DNA of 64,000 bases from assembly GCF_001545155.1 (NCBI RefSeq), contig NZ_CP014226.1, positions 719,926 through 783,925 on the forward strand, in the 5' to 3' direction. Of the stretch, positions 1-9,748 are shown one piece after another. Origin of the DNA: Halomonas chromatireducens. GTDB taxonomy: Bacteria > Pseudomonadota > Gammaproteobacteria > Pseudomonadales > Halomonadaceae. Under the pieces are notes generated by a model. That model did not search any database. It worked only from the letters and a program-made list of their open reading frames with translations, and was not told the DNA's origin. How positions within the stretch are numbered: position 1 is the first letter of the stretch; each line of letters begins with the position of its first letter. The position numbers and the translations under genes were made by a program.

Positions 1-70
1 GGCGTTCGCAAAGGGGGGTATTATAGCGTAGTTGTCAAGCGACTGAAGAGTGCGAGCCGAAGCGGCCGTT

Positions 71-541
71 TCAATGGCAGTTCCAGGCATGGGAAAGGGC
101 GTGACGCAGATGCTCGAAATCGAACCCTCGGCTGGCCAGGAAGCGCTCCCGCCGCGCGCGCTCGCGGGGCGAGTCGCCGGGACCGTCGAAGCGCCGGGCC
201 AGAGAATCACAGGCCAGCGCAAACCAGTCGGTCTCCGCCTCGGCAAAAGCGGCCTCCAGGGTGGCGCGGTCGATACCGCGCCGGGAAAGCTCGCCACGAA
301 TCTTCAGCGGGCCCTGGCCCCGGGCCACCCGCGAGCGCAGAAAGCTCTCGGCAAAACGGCTATCCGACTGCAGTCCCTGCTCGGCCAGGGCGTCCAGGCA
401 GTCCCCAATGGCGGCCGAGTCGTGGCCCTTCGCGACCAGCCGCTCCGCCAGCTCGGCGCGAGAATACTCGCGCCGAGCCAGCAGGCGAATGGCATCCTCC
501 CTGGGGGAGGTCTCGCGATCGCTCGCCGGCTGGCCCAGCAT
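71..541 (-). CDS. recX: Regulatory protein RecX
   Basis: A 156-residue RecX-family protein. RecX binds RecA filaments and limits their extension and recombinase activity in the cytoplasm. The sequence shows the family's helical three-repeat style, rich in Arg, Glu and Leu (REYSRAELAERL near the N-terminus, LRSRVARGQGPLKIRGEL in the middle). Length is typical. The gene starts 3 bases after the recA stop codon, so the two are almost certainly co-transcribed from the recA promoter. The identification is secure from sequence character plus position directly downstream of recA. Confidence 0.93.
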   Translation of the reverse strand: MLGQPASDRETSPREDAIRLLARREYSRAELAERLVAKGHDSAAIGDCLDALAEQGLQSDSRFAESFLRSRVARGQGPLKIRGELSRRGIDRATLEAAFAEAETDWFALACDSLARRFDGPGDSPRERARRERFLASRGFDFEHLRHALSHAWNCH

Positions 542-544
542 GGC

Positions 545-1606
<1,062 letters not shown>

Positions 1607-1726
1607 GTGGCGCTCCTCGTAGAACTCGTCGGAAGAAATTCGGTTGCTGGGCTTACGGCGCAAGGTGCCGTTCGCTTGCCAAACAATCGGAATGGCGGAC
1701 GAAACCGATAAGGGGTCGCCCGGACA

Positions 1727-1772
1727 CTGTATGGTTGGACAGTAGTATGGCGAAAAAATCGCCCCACGCCAA
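1727..1772 (-). promoter_or_regulatory. recA promoter with SOS (LexA) box
   Basis: On the minus strand a -35 element TTGGCG (1767-1772) is separated by 17 bases from a -10 element CATACT (1744-1749). Directly downstream is a perfect LexA consensus, CTGT-N8-ACAG, at 1727-1742. The box covers the expected transcription start, so LexA would block initiation. It lies 120 bases upstream of the recA start codon. The box is seen directly; the promoter elements are inferred by matching. Confidence 0.8.
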
Positions 1773-1780
1773 GCGTGGCG
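1752..1780 (-). terminator. Rho-independent terminator downstream of the cinA fragment
   Basis: On the minus strand a GCCACGC / GCGTGG stem with a TTG loop is followed by GGCGA and a run of six T. It sits immediately after the cinA-fragment stop codon and overlaps the -35 region of the recA promoter. It would insulate recA from read-through out of the cinA/thyA side. Confidence 0.65.
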
Positions 1781-1781
1781 C

Positions 1782-2060
1782 CTACGTGTCCTTGGCGTGA
1801 TTGGCCTCGATATGACGGATCAGGCCGACGATGGCATCGCGCACCGCGCGCTCGCGTACCGCCCGGCGGTCCCCGGGGTAGTGCAACTGCTCGGCCTGCT
1901 GCCCCTCGGCATTGCCCCAGGCCAGCCACACGGTGCCCACCGGCTTGTCCGGCGAACCACCTCCCGGGCCGGCCACGCCGCTGATCGCCACGCCAAGCCT
2001 CGCGCCGCTCTCGCGGCAGGCACCAGCGACCATGGCCTCGACCACCTCGCGGCTCACCGC
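1782..2060 (-). pseudogene. cinA: cinA 3' fragment (nicotinamide-nucleotide amidase domain remnant)
   Basis: About 91 codons matching only the end of the CinA C-terminal (PncC, NMN amidase) domain, including the hallmark VAISGVAGPGGG. A full CinA domain is about 160 residues and a full CinA about 400, so the N-terminal part and the front half of the amidase domain are missing. The sequence joins a thyA 5' fragment at about 2057-2062. A GTG could start a 91-residue peptide, but it would lack the first half of the domain. The position upstream of recA is the usual place of cinA, so this looks like the remains of the resident gene. Confidence 0.88.
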
Positions 2061-2380
2061 ACCCCGTTATCCCGCAGATAGGCGATGTTGGTGTCGCCGC
2101 GCAGGAACCACAGCAGCTCATGAATGATCGAGCGCAGGTGCAACTTCTTGGTAGTCACCAGGGGAAAGCCCCGCGACAGGTCGAAGCGCATCTGGTGGCC
2201 GAACACCGAGCGGGTGCCCACGCCGGTGCGGTCGTCACGCTCCACGCCCTGCTCGAGCACAAGTCGCATCAGGTCCAGATAGGGTTGCTCGAGCGGGGAC
2301 TGCTCATGTGGCGCCTGCTCGAGCGCAGGCTGGATAGTGTCGTCAGGCATCGTTGGCGAACTCTGCATGTTTTTTTGCAT
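2054..2380 (-). pseudogene. thyA: thyA 5' fragment (thymidylate synthase, truncated)
   Basis: 108 codons. From about residue 33 the sequence is classical ThyA N-terminus ([47 protein letters not shown]). It ends after DNGVR, where ThyA normally continues with IWDEWA. The stop codon is supplied by cinA sequence. The catalytic Cys and the folate-binding C-terminus (roughly 160 residues) are absent, so no active enzyme can be made. The first ~30 residues are an unusual low-similarity extension, so translation may begin at a later Met. The position downstream of lgt is the normal one for thyA. Confidence 0.9.
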
Positions 2381-2440
2381 GGGGTTTTTGCATGGAATAG
2401 TTGCTAGGCCGTGAGTCTACCTTTCTCTCCGGCTCCCGTC

Positions 2441-3247
2441 CTATTCAGGCCGAGTATCACTTCGTGACACCTCGTCCACCGGCTGGCGGCGCGACCACAG
2501 AATCAGCACGATGCCGAAGGCGATCATTGGCAGCGTCAGCAGCATCCCCATGGTGAACCAGTCGAAGGCGAGATAGCCGATATGGGCATCCGGCAGGCGG
2601 AAGAACTCGACCAGGAAGCGGAACACGCCATAGAGCAGCAGGAATAACCCGGAGACGAGCCCGCGCCGGCGAGGTCGGGCGGACACCCACCAGAGCACCA
2701 CGAAGAGGACCAGGCCCTCGAGAAAGGCCTCGTAGAGCGCCGTGGGGTGGCGCGGTTCTGGCCCCATGCCGGGAAACGGCATGCCCCAGGGTAGCTCGGT
2801 GACCCGCCCCGGCAGCTCTCGGTTGATGAAGTTGCCGATCCGGCCTGCGCCAAGGCCGATGGGTACCATGGGGGCAAAGAAGTCGGTGAGGGTGAAGAAG
2901 GCCATCCGCTTCTTCCGAGCGAACCAGAGTGCCGCCAGCAGCACCCCGATCAGGCCGCCGTGAAAGCTCATGCCGCCGTCCCAGATCCGAAACACCCAGA
3001 GCGGGTCTGCCAGCCACTGGCCGATGCCGTAGAAGAGCGCGTAGCCCAGGCGGCCACCGACCACCACCCCGATGGCGGCATAGAAGAGCAGGTCGCCCAC
3101 GTCGTCGCGGGTCAGACCCACCCGCTCGGCCCGCAGACGACCCAGCCACCAGGCACCGACGAAGCCGATGACATACATCAGGCCATACCAGTGAATTTGA
3201 AAGGGCCCCAGCGCAATGGCGACCGGGTCGATATCGGGATAGTTCAT
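2441..3247 (-). CDS. lgt: Prolipoprotein diacylglyceryl transferase
   Basis: Lgt, 268 residues, a multi-pass inner-membrane enzyme that moves the diacylglyceryl group of phosphatidylglycerol to the lipobox Cys of prolipoproteins. The family signature [10 protein letters not shown] lies at about residues 135-144, and the conserved SFHGG with His96 precedes it. Seven or so hydrophobic segments are evident. It is followed by thyA as in many gammaproteobacteria, although here thyA is cut short. Complete and confidently identified. Confidence 0.97.
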   Translation of the reverse strand: MNYPDIDPVAIALGPFQIHWYGLMYVIGFVGAWWLGRLRAERVGLTRDDVGDLLFYAAIGVVVGGRLGYALFYGIGQWLADPLWVFRIWDGGMSFHGGLIGVLLAALWFARKKRMAFFTLTDFFAPMVPIGLGAGRIGNFINRELPGRVTELPWGMPFPGMGPEPRHPTALYEAFLEGLVLFVVLWWVSARPRRRGLVSGLFLLLYGVFRFLVEFFRLPDAHIGYLAFDWFTMGMLLTLPMIAFGIVLILWSRRQPVDEVSRSDTRPE

Positions 3248-3364
3248 GGCATCCTCAAGGCAGAAATCTCGGGGCCACCCACCTCACCCGGCCGGGGTGG
3301 CAGTAGCAGACAAGGGGAGTGGCAGAAAAAGGCAGGGAGGGTGGCCGAAAGCGGACACGCAGGG

Positions 3365-4750
3365 TCAAGAGGAAACGGGCACATCGAAGGCATCCGGCCG
3401 CCAGTGGCGCAACAGGTTAATGAGTGCCCGGGGCCCATAGGGCTTGGCCAGGTAGTCGTCCATCCCCGCCTCGCGGAAGCGGCGACGATCCTCCTCACTG
3501 GCATTGGCGGTGAGGGCAACCAGGACGCTGCGACTCCCTTCGGGGTCGCCCGCCTCCAGCTCACGCCAGCGGCGCGCTGCCTCCAGGCCATCCATGTCGG
3601 GCATGTAGATATCCATCAACACCAGATCGTAGGCCTGCAAAGGACGGCGATCCAGCGCTTCCTGCCCACTGGACACGCAGTCGACCTCGAAGCCCTGTCC
3701 TTCCAGCACCTGGCTGGCGAGCATGCGATTGACCGGCCCGTCATCGACGACGAGGACGCGCAGCGGTAGAGCCGGTGTGGACACCAGCGAGCCGTCGGGG
3801 GATTCATGCGCGATACCGTCACCGGCGAGACTCTTCACCAGGAGGGTGACTTCGGCCATGCGCTCGCGCAGTTCGGTGAGGTGTCCCGGCGCAAGGCAAT
3901 CGGGTTTCTGCATCTGCTCGGTCAGTTCGGTGAGCAACGGCTCCAGCTCACGCTGCAACAGGGTCAGATAGCGTGACTTGAGCCGGGAGTCCTCCCGGGC
4001 ACGCTCACGCGCAGCAACCAGCCCCCCGAGCTGGGGCAGCCTGTCGCGCAGATCGTCAAACAGCAGCAGTTGATAGTCCCCGGCTTCGAAACGCTCCACC
4101 TCCAACTGACGCCAGCGCTCCTCCGCATCGAGCACCTGCATTTCAATGGGCTCCCCGTCGCGTACCGGCATGCTGCGCAGCCGCGTTTCCGGGCTCTCCA
4201 AGCCCTCGGCTCGCACCCCCATCAAGCGCTCGATGGCTATGTTGGCAGCGACGATACGACCCTGGTAAAGAAGCAGTGCCGGACGCGATACCGACATGAG
4301 CAACCCTCCCAGGTCGGGCGCCTGACGCAGGCGAGCGTGCAACTGAGCCACATTGGTTTGGAGTTTCTCAAGGCGCGCATTGGGGGAGTCCAGGTCGGAG
4401 ACAGTCAGGACCGGAGGGGCGAGCCAGCACGGCAATATCTGGTCGGCTTCGAGCAGCAGCCGCTCAACACGCCCCAACCCCTCCTCCATTTGCGCTTCGC
4501 ACTCCCGCAGCCGGTGCCGTAGCTGCAGCAGAAAGGCTGCGGTGGTCAAGGTGGTGCCGACCAGAAGCGTCAGCAGCAGCCAACCGGAAGCCGCCCAGGA
4601 GGTGGGGTCGGGTGTGGCCAGCCAGAGAAACAGCCCGACGGCCAGGCAGAGCAGCACCAACAACAGCTGTGCCAGCAGCAGAGGCCATAGCAGCGGCCAG
4701 ACAAGATGCGACCAGAGGCGATCCTTGTGAATTGCGGGGTGCATTCTCAT
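3365..4750 (-). CDS. Membrane PAS-like/receiver protein with eroded histidine-kinase core
   Basis: 461 residues. Two hydrophobic segments (about 17-45 and 55-75) anchor the N-terminus. A coiled region and a PAS-like segment (about 145-235, SVSRPALLLYQGRIVAANIAIERLM) follow. Residues 257-273 (LKSRYLTLLQRELEPLL) resemble the HisKA dimerisation helix, but the phosphoacceptor His position is Arg267 and no HATPase domain follows. The C-terminus is a full receiver domain: acidic pair D336-D337, phosphoacceptor D380 in LVLMDIYMPDMDG, T414 and K436. It therefore looks like a hybrid kinase that lost its kinase core and would need phosphorylation from another source. A start at the third codon fits the AGGG ribosome-binding site slightly better. 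Function unknown. Confidence 0.8.
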   Translation of the reverse strand: MRMHPAIHKDRLWSHLVWPLLWPLLLAQLLLVLLCLAVGLFLWLATPDPTSWAASGWLLLTLLVGTTLTTAAFLLQLRHRLRECEAQMEEGLGRVERLLLEADQILPCWLAPPVLTVSDLDSPNARLEKLQTNVAQLHARLRQAPDLGGLLMSVSRPALLLYQGRIVAANIAIERLMGVRAEGLESPETRLRSMPVRDGEPIEMQVLDAEERWRQLEVERFEAGDYQLLLFDDLRDRLPQLGGLVAARERAREDSRLKSRYLTLLQRELEPLLTELTEQMQKPDCLAPGHLTELRERMAEVTLLVKSLAGDGIAHESPDGSLVSTPALPLRVLVVDDGPVNRMLASQVLEGQGFEVDCVSSGQEALDRRPLQAYDLVLMDIYMPDMDGLEAARRWRELEAGDPEGSRSVLVALTANASEEDRRRFREAGMDDYLAKPYGPRALINLLRHWRPDAFDVPVSS

Positions 4751-4801
4751 CCCTGTGCTAACGCGTCGTTCATTAGAGTGTACGCCGCGCGGATACGGCT
4801 G

Positions 4802-5590
4802 TCATGACGGTACCTGGCGGGCAAGCGCGACACTCTCCTCGTTCTCCCCGGCAAACATGCCGCCGGGACCGAAACGGCGCTCCCCAAGACGGATGGCGTC
4901 GCGCTCGGCATCCCACTCCAGCCAGCTCATGGCACGGGTACCGTACTGCTCACCAACGATGAAGGGGGCCGATAGCAGACGCTCTAGCTCCAGGCTGATG
5001 CCGGTATCGGGCAACTGGTCATCCTCGGCCCGAGACGCATCGGACAGGGCCGCCAGGGCTTCCTCCGGCCAACGGCCGCAACGCAGGGCTTCGACCACGC
5101 CCTGTCGCGCCTTGATCAACTTGGGCCAGGGGGTGTTCAGCCCGGCGTTGGAGAGCCCATGGACACCGGGAGTGACTTCGCCAAGCACCAGCCGGTCACG
5201 CCCCCGGTGCAAATGCCACAGTCGATCCATCTCGCCGACCAGCAGGTTGAAGCCGGCATATCGCCAGCCTTCTCCATCAGCCAGCCCTTTCAGCCAACCG
5301 GCGAGATCATGGTACTCCAGCGCCTCTCGCACCAGGTGGCCACGGCTGGGGGCGTCGGCGGAAACCTTGAGCTCGGGATCGCGCACATTGGTGACGGCTG
5401 CAAAGCGGCCGCGTCGATGCACTGCCAACCAGCTGCCACCGGCCTCCAGGTCACGGCCGCCAACAATATCCGGCGCCTCCTGCCACTGCCCCAGGGGCGC
5501 CGATGGGCGCTGGTAGAATTCATCGCGGTTGGCCACCAGCCTCAGCGGGAAACGACAGCCCGGGCGATAGTCGAAGGCAATCAGGCACAT
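4802..5590 (-). CDS. NRDE family (TANGO2-like) protein
   Basis: 262 residues starting MCLIAFDYRPG with the family-defining Asn-Arg-Asp-Glu motif in LVANRDEFYQRPS near residue 20. An N-terminal Cys2 after Met removal is typical of N-terminal nucleophile-like members. TANGO2 homologues are implicated in haem or lipid handling, but no bacterial reaction is established that can be asserted here. It ends 8 bases upstream (in transcription order, just after) of ptsP, suggesting co-transcription. Confidence 0.85.
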   Translation of the reverse strand: MCLIAFDYRPGCRFPLRLVANRDEFYQRPSAPLGQWQEAPDIVGGRDLEAGGSWLAVHRRGRFAAVTNVRDPELKVSADAPSRGHLVREALEYHDLAGWLKGLADGEGWRYAGFNLLVGEMDRLWHLHRGRDRLVLGEVTPGVHGLSNAGLNTPWPKLIKARQGVVEALRCGRWPEEALAALSDASRAEDDQLPDTGISLELERLLSAPFIVGEQYGTRAMSWLEWDAERDAIRLGERRFGPGGMFAGENEESVALARQVPS

Positions 5591-5597
5591 GGGCGCA

Positions 5598-7877
5598 TCA
5601 GTCCCGCGGCGGCAGCAGGTGCGCCAGCTGCCATTCGCTGAGCCGTGAAAAGAGGTGGCTGCGCACCGCTCCCGGTGTATTCAGGGTCAGGGTCTCCTGC
5701 ACCAGGGCCTGTGCCGCATTTAACGACACGCGCCGAATGGCGGCGCGAACGCGAGGTAGGCTGGGCGCATTCATCGACAGCGCATCGAACCCCATCCCCA
5801 TCAGCAGGAGCGCACCCGCTGGGTCGCCGGCCAGTTCGCCACACACCGAGATCGGCTTCTTCAACCTGCCAGACTCCTCCGCAAGGCGGGACATGGCCGA
5901 AAGCACGGCCGGATGGCAGGCGTCGTAGAGGCCGGCAACCCTGGGGTTGTTACGATCCACAGCCAGCAGGTACTGAGTCAGGTCGTTGCTGCCCACCGAG
6001 AAGAAATCGGCCCGCTCGGACAGGGCATCGAGCTGATAGAGGGTTGCCGGCACCTCCAACATCACGCCGATCAGCGGGCGCTGCGCCGTCACCCCCTCTT
6101 CACCTAGCTCGCGAATGGCCCGGTCAAGCAGCTTCAGGGCATCGTCGACCTCGTCGACATTGGTCACCATCGGCAGCAGTACCTGCAGGTTGCCCAGTCC
6201 GCAGGAAGCACGCAGCATCGCGCGCAGCTGCACCATCAGCACTTCGGGGTGGTCGAGGGTGACCCGGATACCACGCCAGCCGAGAAAGGGGTTGGCCTCC
6301 TCGATGGGGAAGTAAGGCAGGTCCTTGTCACCGCCGATATCCAGGGTGCGCATGACCACCGGCAGCGGTGAGAAGGTTTCCAACTGATCGCGGTACAGCC
6401 TGGCCTGCTCCTGTTCACCGGGAAAGCGTTCGGCAATCATGAACGGCACTTCGGTTCGGTAGAGACCGACACCGCTGATTCGCTTCTTCAGCGATACCGT
6501 CATATCGATGGCCAAGCCGGTATTGACCATCAGCGGCATCACATGGCCATCGGGAGTCTCGCTGGGCAGGTCCTGTTCATGCTCCAGCACCTCGGTCAGC
6601 GCCTCTTCCTCGGCGATCAGGCTGCGGTAACGGCTCTCCAGTTCATCCGACGGTCGCACAAAGAGTCGCCCGCGGTGGCCATCCAGCACCACCCTGGCGC
6701 CGGAGAGCCGCGGCAGGGGCAGGTCGACCATGCCCAGCACGGTGGGAATACCCATGGCCCGGGCGATGATAGCCACATGAGAGGTGCTGGAACCACGCAC
6801 GGAAACCAAGCCCGCAAGCCGTTCCCTGGGCACCTCGCCCAGCGTGGCGACGCTGATTTCGTCACCCACCAGGATGGTGCTTTCGGGAAAGACATCGGGG
6901 ACCTGAGGGGTCTCCTCCTGGAGATGGGCCAGCACGCGGCGCCCCAGGTCGCGCACGTCGGCAGCGCGCTCCCTCAGATAGTCGTCGTCGACCCGCTCGA
7001 GATACTGCACGTGGCGGCGCACGACATCAGCCAGCGCTCCCGGCGCCCACTGGCCCTCGCGGATGCGCTTCTCGACCTCCTGGGAAAGCGCCGCCTCGCT
7101 GAGCATCTGCTGATAGACCTCGAACAGCGCCAGCTCCTGAGCCGAAATCCGGTTGGCCAGGCGCTCCCCGGCGGCCTTGATTTCTTCGCGTACGCGTCCA
7201 ATGGCCACGCGAAGCCGGCTGATCTCGTGCTCGACATCGGTGGGCACCAGGTCCGGCACACTGCTAAGGTCCGCCGGCGGAGCGATGACCACGATCTCGC
7301 CGATAGCCATGCCTGGTGACGCGGCAACGCCTGTAAAAAGCGCCTGCCCACCCGGCAAGCTAGGCCGGGTCAGGCTACCGGTGGCAAGGGCATGGGCCAG
7401 CACGCCGGCCAACTGCGCCCCCATGGTAATGAGGAAGGCTTCGTCCTCCTCGTCATAGCGGCGTTTTTCACCCTGCTGCACCACCAGTACGCCAAGCATG
7501 CGGCGCTGATGGATGATAGGCACCCCGAGAAAACTCGAATAGCGCTCCTCGCCGGTAGCCTCGAAATAGCGGAAGCGAGGGTGAGCCGGCGCATCCTCCA
7601 GGTTGAGCGGCTCCTCCCGCTCCGCCACCAGCCCGACCAGACCCTCCCCTACCCGCAGGCTGACGCGCCCCACGGCCCGGCTGTGGAGACCGATGGTCTC
7701 CATCAACACCAGCTCTTCGATCTCGGGGTCGAAGAGGTAGAAAGAGCACACATCGGTATGCATGGCCTTGCGGATACGACGCACCATGGTGGCCAGGGCC
7801 GCATCCAGGTTGCGAGCCCCGTTTACCTCCTGGATGACCCGTCGCAGAACCTCCAGCATCGGCGTTTTACTTTCCAT
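5598..7877 (-). CDS. ptsP: Phosphoenolpyruvate--protein phosphotransferase PtsP (EI-Ntr)
   Basis: EI of the nitrogen-related phosphotransferase system, about 759 residues. An N-terminal GAF domain (about 15-165) is followed by the EI N-domain, the phosphohistidine region GSSTSHVAIIARAMGIP (His about residue 367) and the PEP-utilising barrel (GLYRTEVPFM, GSNDLTQYLLAVDR). It passes phosphate from PEP to NPr and EIIA-Ntr, linking nitrogen and carbon status to regulation. The start is placed at MESKTPM because GGGAG lies at proper spacing before it; another Met lies three codons upstream. The order rppH-ptsP is conserved in gammaproteobacteria. Confidence 0.96.
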   Translation of the reverse strand: MESKTPMLEVLRRVIQEVNGARNLDAALATMVRRIRKAMHTDVCSFYLFDPEIEELVLMETIGLHSRAVGRVSLRVGEGLVGLVAEREEPLNLEDAPAHPRFRYFEATGEERYSSFLGVPIIHQRRMLGVLVVQQGEKRRYDEEDEAFLITMGAQLAGVLAHALATGSLTRPSLPGGQALFTGVAASPGMAIGEIVVIAPPADLSSVPDLVPTDVEHEISRLRVAIGRVREEIKAAGERLANRISAQELALFEVYQQMLSEAALSQEVEKRIREGQWAPGALADVVRRHVQYLERVDDDYLRERAADVRDLGRRVLAHLQEETPQVPDVFPESTILVGDEISVATLGEVPRERLAGLVSVRGSSTSHVAIIARAMGIPTVLGMVDLPLPRLSGARVVLDGHRGRLFVRPSDELESRYRSLIAEEEALTEVLEHEQDLPSETPDGHVMPLMVNTGLAIDMTVSLKKRISGVGLYRTEVPFMIAERFPGEQEQARLYRDQLETFSPLPVVMRTLDIGGDKDLPYFPIEEANPFLGWRGIRVTLDHPEVLMVQLRAMLRASCGLGNLQVLLPMVTNVDEVDDALKLLDRAIRELGEEGVTAQRPLIGVMLEVPATLYQLDALSERADFFSVGSNDLTQYLLAVDRNNPRVAGLYDACHPAVLSAMSRLAEESGRLKKPISVCGELAGDPAGALLLMGMGFDALSMNAPSLPRVRAAIRRVSLNAAQALVQETLTLNTPGAVRSHLFSRLSEWQLAHLLPPRD

Positions 7878-7977
7878 TGTTCTCATCTCCCGCCTAGCTG
7901 AAGAAATCGATGCGAGATAGTGCCATCGACACCGTCGTTACGACTCGCCCGACTCCTGGACTGCCACCGACTGTGCA

Positions 7978-8478
7978 TCAGCGCCCTTCCAGCGCCAGCC
8001 GCTGAGCCCGTGGGGAGAGCTCTCTCAATGCACGGCGATAGACCTCACGCTTGAAGGGTACGACCTGGCCCAGTGGATACCAATAACTGACCCAGCGCCA
8101 GCCATCGAACTCGGGCTTCCCCGAACGATCCATGCAAATTCGGCTCTCCTGACAGCGTATCCGCAGCAGGAACCATTTCTGTTTCTGGCCGATACAGACC
8201 GGTTTGGAATGCATGCGAACCATGCGTCGCGGCAGGCGATAGCGTAGCCATCCCCGGGTACAGGCAAGCAATTCGACGTCATCGGTAGTCAGGCCGATTT
8301 CCTCTTCCAGCTCGCGGTAGAGGGCCTGTTGCGGTGTTTCGGTTGCCTTGATGCCTCCCTGGGGAAACTGCCACGCATTCTGTCCTACCCGACGTGCCCA
8401 AAGCAGCTGCCCCTTTCCGTTGGCGATGATGATGCCAACGTTGGGGCGAAAGCCGTCAGCGTCGATCACGGACGTCAC
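7978..8478 (-). CDS. rppH: RNA pyrophosphohydrolase
   Basis: 166-residue Nudix hydrolase RppH/NudH. The Nudix box [17 protein letters not shown]...EEIGL is complete, and [18 protein letters not shown] is the typical N-terminus. It removes pyrophosphate from 5'-triphosphate mRNA ends and so triggers RNase E decay. The C-terminus [14 protein letters not shown] is standard. It lies upstream of ptsP on the same strand, 100 bases away. Confidence 0.96.
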   Translation of the reverse strand: MTSVIDADGFRPNVGIIIANGKGQLLWARRVGQNAWQFPQGGIKATETPQQALYRELEEEIGLTTDDVELLACTRGWLRYRLPRRMVRMHSKPVCIGQKQKWFLLRIRCQESRICMDRSGKPEFDGWRWVSYWYPLGQVVPFKREVYRRALRELSPRAQRLALEGR

Positions 8479-8598
8479 CTTGTAAATTCATCATTGATAG
8501 CCATTCTTCCACAATGCCGGGAAGCGCATCAATACAACAAAATAACGGCGCCTCCCATGCCCACTGTACAAGGAGAGGAAAGCAGCACGACCCGTGGC

Positions 8599-8628
8599 TT
8601 AGCACCGGCGAGCGATGTCTGCCATAAT
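8599..8628 (+). promoter_or_regulatory. Putative sigma-70 promoter for the HAD phosphatase gene
   Basis: TTAGCA (8599-8604) and CATAAT (8623-8628) with an 18-base spacer lie 80-110 bases upstream of the HAD gene. Matched by eye only. Confidence 0.45.
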
Positions 8629-8709
8629 CCGGGGCTTTTATGAATGTCAGTCGTTATCTGCCGCTGGCTTCTATTCAACCATGCATTCAACAATCGAAAG
8701 AGGTAAGCC

Positions 8710-9366
8710 GTGAGTCTGGCCATCTTCGACCTGGACAACACCCTGCTGTCCATCGACAGCGACCACGCCTGGGGCGAGTTCCTGCTGGAACAGGGCGCTG
8801 TGGACCCGCAGGCCTACCGGGAAGCCAATGACCGCTTCATGGCCGACTACAACGCCGGCACGCTGGATATCCACGCCTTCCTCGCCGTGGCACTGCAACC
8901 ACTGGTCGACAACAGCCCCGAACAGCTGGCCGCCTGGCACCAGCAGTTCATGGCCAGCAAGATCGAGCCTCACATCCTCGCCAAGGGCGAGGAACTGGTC
9001 GCCAGGCATCGGACCCGGGGCGACACCCTGCTGATCATCACCGCCACCAATCGCTTCATCACCGGCCCGATTGCAGAACGCCTGGGCATCGACCATCTGA
9101 TCGCCGTGGAACCGGAAGTGGTCGACGGCCGTTATACCGGCAAGGTGAGCGGCACGCCCAGCTATAGAGAAGGCAAGGTGAAGCGCCTGGAGGAGTGGCT
9201 GGCTAACAAGGACCTGACCCTGGACGGCTCCTGGTTCTACAGCGACTCTCACAACGACCTGCCGCTACTGGAGCTCGTCGACCACCCGGTTGCCGTCGAC
9301 CCGGACGATACCTTGCGTGAAGTGGCCGAGCAGAAAGGCTGGCGGATCATCAGCCTGCGGGATTGA
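8710..9366 (+). CDS. HAD-IB family hydrolase (SerB-like phosphatase)
   Basis: 218 residues. HAD motif I is FDLDNTLLS at the N-terminus, motif II is IITATN near residue 115, and motif III/IV is SDSHNDLPLL near residue 178. The HAD-IB subclass includes phosphoserine phosphatases and related small-molecule phosphomonoesterases; the true substrate is not evident. The GTG start is chosen because AGAGG precedes it and the first residues (SLAIFDLDNTLL) match family N-termini. It diverges from rppH. Confidence 0.88.
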   Translation: MSLAIFDLDNTLLSIDSDHAWGEFLLEQGAVDPQAYREANDRFMADYNAGTLDIHAFLAVALQPLVDNSPEQLAAWHQQFMASKIEPHILAKGEELVARHRTRGDTLLIITATNRFITGPIAERLGIDHLIAVEPEVVDGRYTGKVSGTPSYREGKVKRLEEWLANKDLTLDGSWFYSDSHNDLPLLELVDHPVAVDPDDTLREVAEQKGWRIISLRD

Positions 9367-9391
9367 AGCCCCGCCATATGAGAAAAAAATT

Positions 9392-9502
9392 GTAGGAGGA
9401 AGCTTTAGCTCACGACTGGAGGCCGAAGGCCTCCCCGCGGTGCCACCCAGCGCTGGCGACAGCCACTGACGTCGCGGCCTCCGCCAAGGCGCCTGCCGGC
9501 GC
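9392..9502 (+). repeat. REP-like intergenic repeat, copy 1
   Basis: About 111 bases nearly identical to 9564-9674 (offset 172). It contains short palindromes (AAGCTTTAGCT and GAGGCCGAAGGCCTC) typical of REP-type elements. It lies in the mdh/HAD intergenic space, downstream of both convergent genes. Confidence 0.8.
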
Positions 9503-9563
9503 CAGTCGCGATGCGGAGCAGCGCTCCAACAGCGACTCTTTCCACCGACGGTGCTACATCGTT

Positions 9564-9674
9564 GTTGGAGGAAGCTTTAGCTCACGACTGGAGGCCGAAG
9601 GCCTCCCAGCGGTGCCAGCCAGCGCTGGCGACAGCCACTGACATTGCCGCCTCCGCCAAGGCGCCTCCCGGCGG
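9564..9674 (+). repeat. REP-like intergenic repeat, copy 2
   Basis: Second copy of the 111-base element, differing from the first at a handful of positions (for example CCGCGG versus CAGCGG, ACGTCGCGG versus ACATTGCCG). It is in the same orientation, separated by about 61 bases of unrelated sequence. Confidence 0.8.
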
Positions 9675-9690
9675 TGCCACCCGACACCAA

Positions 9691-9728
9691 CAAAAAACGC
9701 CCCGACGAGGCGTCTCGTCGGGGCGTTG
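9691..9728 (-). terminator. Rho-independent terminator of mdh
   Basis: Perfect 13-bp stem (ACGCCCCGACGAG at 9697-9709 with its complement at 9714-9726), four-base loop. On the minus strand it is followed by a run of six T. It lies 20-50 bases after the mdh stop codon and is a strong terminator. Confidence 0.9.
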
Positions 9729-9748
9729 TCGTGCGGCTATCTAAGCGA

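Noticed and set aside
1782..2057. A functional stand-alone PncC amidase
   Set aside because: Only the last ~90 residues of the domain are present, and the gene abuts a broken thyA.
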